Notes under the pieces: model-generated
The model's database searches: none
What the model saw: only the letters and a program-made list of their open reading frames with translations
Told to the model about the DNA's origin: nothing
Position numbers and translations under genes: made by a program
From: Aulosira sp. FACHB-615
GTDB lineage: Bacteria > Cyanobacteriota > Cyanobacteriia > Cyanobacteriales > Nostocaceae
DNA: 64,000 nt
NCBI RefSeq assembly: GCF_014698045.1
Contig: NZ_JACJSE010000005.1
Location: 62,001-126,000, forward strand
Reading direction: 5' to 3'
Part shown: positions 62,592 through 64,000 of the stretch, one piece after another
How the letters are laid out: each line of letters begins with the position of its first letter
Position numbering within the stretch: the stretch's first letter is position 1

Positions 62592-63290
62592 ACAAAATGT
62601 TTGTTGTGTGTTGAATCATAGTATTAAGAATACAGAAATCATAAGTCAGAATTTTAGCTGGTTAATTACAGCACTTTTGAAGTAAGTGCGGTACACCATG
62701 AGCATTAAGTAATGAGTAATCAGTAGTGAGTAATAAGTAAATTCCTGACTCATTATTCATTACTCATTACTTTTTTCAATCAGTTGCTGTACCTCATAAA
62801 CATCGAATCTGCTGTAGTTACCCGAAACTATTCAACCCACCCCCAACCCCGTTAGCGGGGCTATAGTGTAAGTGTATGCACAAATCTGAGTTGCACGCAT
62901 CTCTCCCGCCTCAGAATTTATTCCTAGTACAATAAGGCGGCAATAAACACACCATTTCAAAAGGCGCGAAAGCCAAGAATATAAGTCTTTTGACTTTTGA
63001 CTTTTGACTTCCGCGTAGCGGTACTAGTCTCATAACGCCAGTCCTCAAAAGAGGACTCAAAAAGAAATTGATTCCAGTCTACTTCAGTAGACTTTAGCTA
63101 TGAGCCTGGAACTTTAGTTCTAGGCGGGAATGGCTTGAACATAAAAATTTCGACTTGTGTGTACACAGTAAGTTAACAGGGCGGGGAGACGAAACACAGC
63201 TTTTTCGGGGTGGGGTTGAAAGGTTTTCGTAAGTAATCAACTGAACTTCTTCAAGATTCTGGCTACTAGATTCTGAATTCTCAATACTTC
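62592..63290. other. 700-base gene-free region with repeats and a coding relic
   Basis: Contains copy 2 of the duplicated relic block (62669-62816), a CCCCGTTAGCGGGG hairpin (62853-62867), TTTTGAC heptamers (62990-63010), and two further hairpins: AGTCTACTTCAGTAGACT (63076-63093) and CCTGGAACTTTAGTTCTAGG (63105-63124). No gene is supported. Confidence 0.7.
62669..62816 (-). pseudogene. Duplicated C-terminal coding relic, copy 2
   Basis: Same 18-codon tail as at 48763-48820, differing by D to Y and M to I plus a silent change, followed by the same stop and by longer TAATGAG-type tandem units. Confidence 0.45.
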
Positions 63291-64000
63291 TTACAAACTC
63301 ATTTTAGGTGAGAAGATTGATTTAGGTAACATCCCATGAACACCTTTTTGGGGACTATTAACAACTTGGGTGATGCGAAAATTTACCGCTAAACTACACA
63401 ACACATAAGCCTCTTCTGCTGATAAATTCGCAAAACCTTGTAGAAACGCAATCATATTTTTTAAAGCTTGTTCTAAAGCTGCATCTAAGGTTTCGGCAAA
63501 ACCCATTGTGATGATGTCTGTTGGGGTTTCAGCAATGGGTGTGGTGAGTGATAAATCTTTGCGGAGGGTGAGAGAAATTCTCCCGTTCATCGAAGTTTCA
63601 ATGGCTGTAACATTTACTTCCCCGTCTCCTTGAGCAGAATGTCCATCACCGATAGAAAACAACGCCCCAGGGACATAAATTGGCAAAAATACCCGCGAAC
63701 CTACTTGGAGTTCCCGGTTATCGATATTACCACCATAGTGACCAGGGGGAATCGAACTGCGATCGCTTTGCGGTGTCGCCACACCCAAAATACCAAAAAA
63801 GGGTGTGAGGGGAATTTTAATCCCACTGTTAGCTGGAAATTCGGCGATATTATTAGCTAAATCTAGGGGAATGAATCTTAATGCAGGTTGGGTAAATTGT
63901 TGTGCTAAAGCTCCCCACCCTGTACGAATAGCATTAAAACCCACTGGTAAACTTGGGGCGATCGCTTCTAATCTTACTTCTAAAACATCCCCAGGTTCAG
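63291..64000 (-). CDS. Acetamidase/formamidase family protein (5' part outside window)
   Basis: The frame is open from the window edge: minus-strand codons from 63998 read EPGDVLEVRLEAIAPSLPVG and continue to the stop at 63291, about 236 residues. Family segments PLTPFFGILGVATP, SIPPGHYGGNIDNRELQ, LFSIGDGHSAQGDGEVNVTAIETS and ITRVVNS-like ITQVVNSP are all present. These zinc-dependent amidohydrolases release ammonia from formamide or acetamide. Start lies beyond base 64000. Confidence 0.9.
   Translation of the reverse strand, partial: EPGDVLEVRLEAIAPSLPVGFNAIRTGWGALAQQFTQPALRFIPLDLANNIAEFPANSGIKIPLTPFFGILGVATPQSDRSSIPPGHYGGNIDNRELQVGSRVFLPIYVPGALFSIGDGHSAQGDGEVNVTAIETSMNGRISLTLRKDLSLTTPIAETPTDIITMGFAETLDAALEQALKNMIAFLQGFANLSAEEAYVLCSLAVNFRITQVVNSPQKGVHGMLPKSIFSPKMSL

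Noticed and set aside
1..64000. tRNA genes, rRNA, transposases, integrase or prophage genes
   Set aside because: No sequence with these features was recognised on either strand; mobile signals are limited to short non-autonomous repeats.

Overview
The window looks like chromosome of a filamentous, probably heterocyst-forming cyanobacterium (Nostocales: Nostoc/Anabaena/Calothrix type). Evidence: photosynthesis genes (petC-petA for cytochrome b6f, heme oxygenase for bilins, an adjacent Flv3/Flv1-type flavodiiron pair with C-terminal flavin reductase domains), very many HIP1 octamers (GCGATCGC), and 7-bp short tandem repeats (STRRs) of the kind described from heterocystous cyanobacteria. Base composition is about 40-45% GC throughout, and no prophage, transposase, CRISPR array, tRNA or rRNA was found. 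The species assignment is inference.

Layout. 1-4.6 kb: the 3' end of mutS2, an M48 membrane peptidase, guaB3 and trxA. 4.8-9.1 kb: a WD40 propeller, then the cytochrome b6f pair petC-petA, a DUF3067 gene and tatC, with a decayed csaA-like relic beside tatC. 9.4-13.6 kb: a FUSC-family membrane protein and a CbiG-CobJ fusion of cobalamin synthesis. 13.9-17.4 kb: a large calcium-dependent exoprotein (metzincin + Calx-beta + RTX). 17.4-22.2 kb: gene-poor and repeat-rich, with a small secreted protein and a WD40 protein carrying an unrecognised N-terminal half. 22.2-28.5 kb: flv3-flv1, a YwqG-like Cys-rich protein and argG. 28.7-34.7 kb: Uma2 protein, Ser/Thr kinase-WD40 fusion, MHYT histidine kinase and ExbB/ExbD. 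35.3-41.2 kb: PNPOx-like protein, AMIN plus serine beta-lactamase-like protein, and a ROCO (LRR-Roc-COR) GTPase. 41.5-49.9 kb: heme oxygenase, glmM, an SDR, an O-methyltransferase, mnmE, and an SDR/AraC divergent pair. 50-54.8 kb: S8 peptidase, rpe, and a cyanoexosortase A operon with a truncated accessory gene and an HpsJ-like gene. 55.2-64 kb: small membrane protein, kptA, a tyrosine/tryptophan permease, a DUF1800-DUF1501 pair, a threonine dehydratase-type enzyme, TauE, and the 3' part of an acetamidase/formamidase.

How genes relate. The Rieske protein PetC and the DUF1501 protein both carry twin-arginine N termini, and tatC is present. ExbB/ExbD probably energise a TonB-type outer-membrane receptor coded elsewhere. 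The three WD40 proteins, the kinase-WD40, the MHYT kinase and the ROCO protein form the signalling component typical of large cyanobacterial genomes.

Most unusual features: (1) several families of dispersed inverted-repeat elements and STRRs, which have created false N-terminal extensions, put an in-frame insertion inside the G domain of MnmE, and apparently truncated the cyanoexosortase accessory gene; (2) the truncated cyanoexosortase A operon; (3) a duplicated block carrying the same short C-terminal coding relic at 48.7 and 62.7 kb; (4) a csaA-like relic next to tatC; (5) the WD40 protein with a large unknown N-terminal module; (6) enzymes whose expected catalytic residues are changed (S8 peptidase, beta-lactamase-like protein, Flv1). 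No complete new multi-gene system could be demonstrated from sequence alone.
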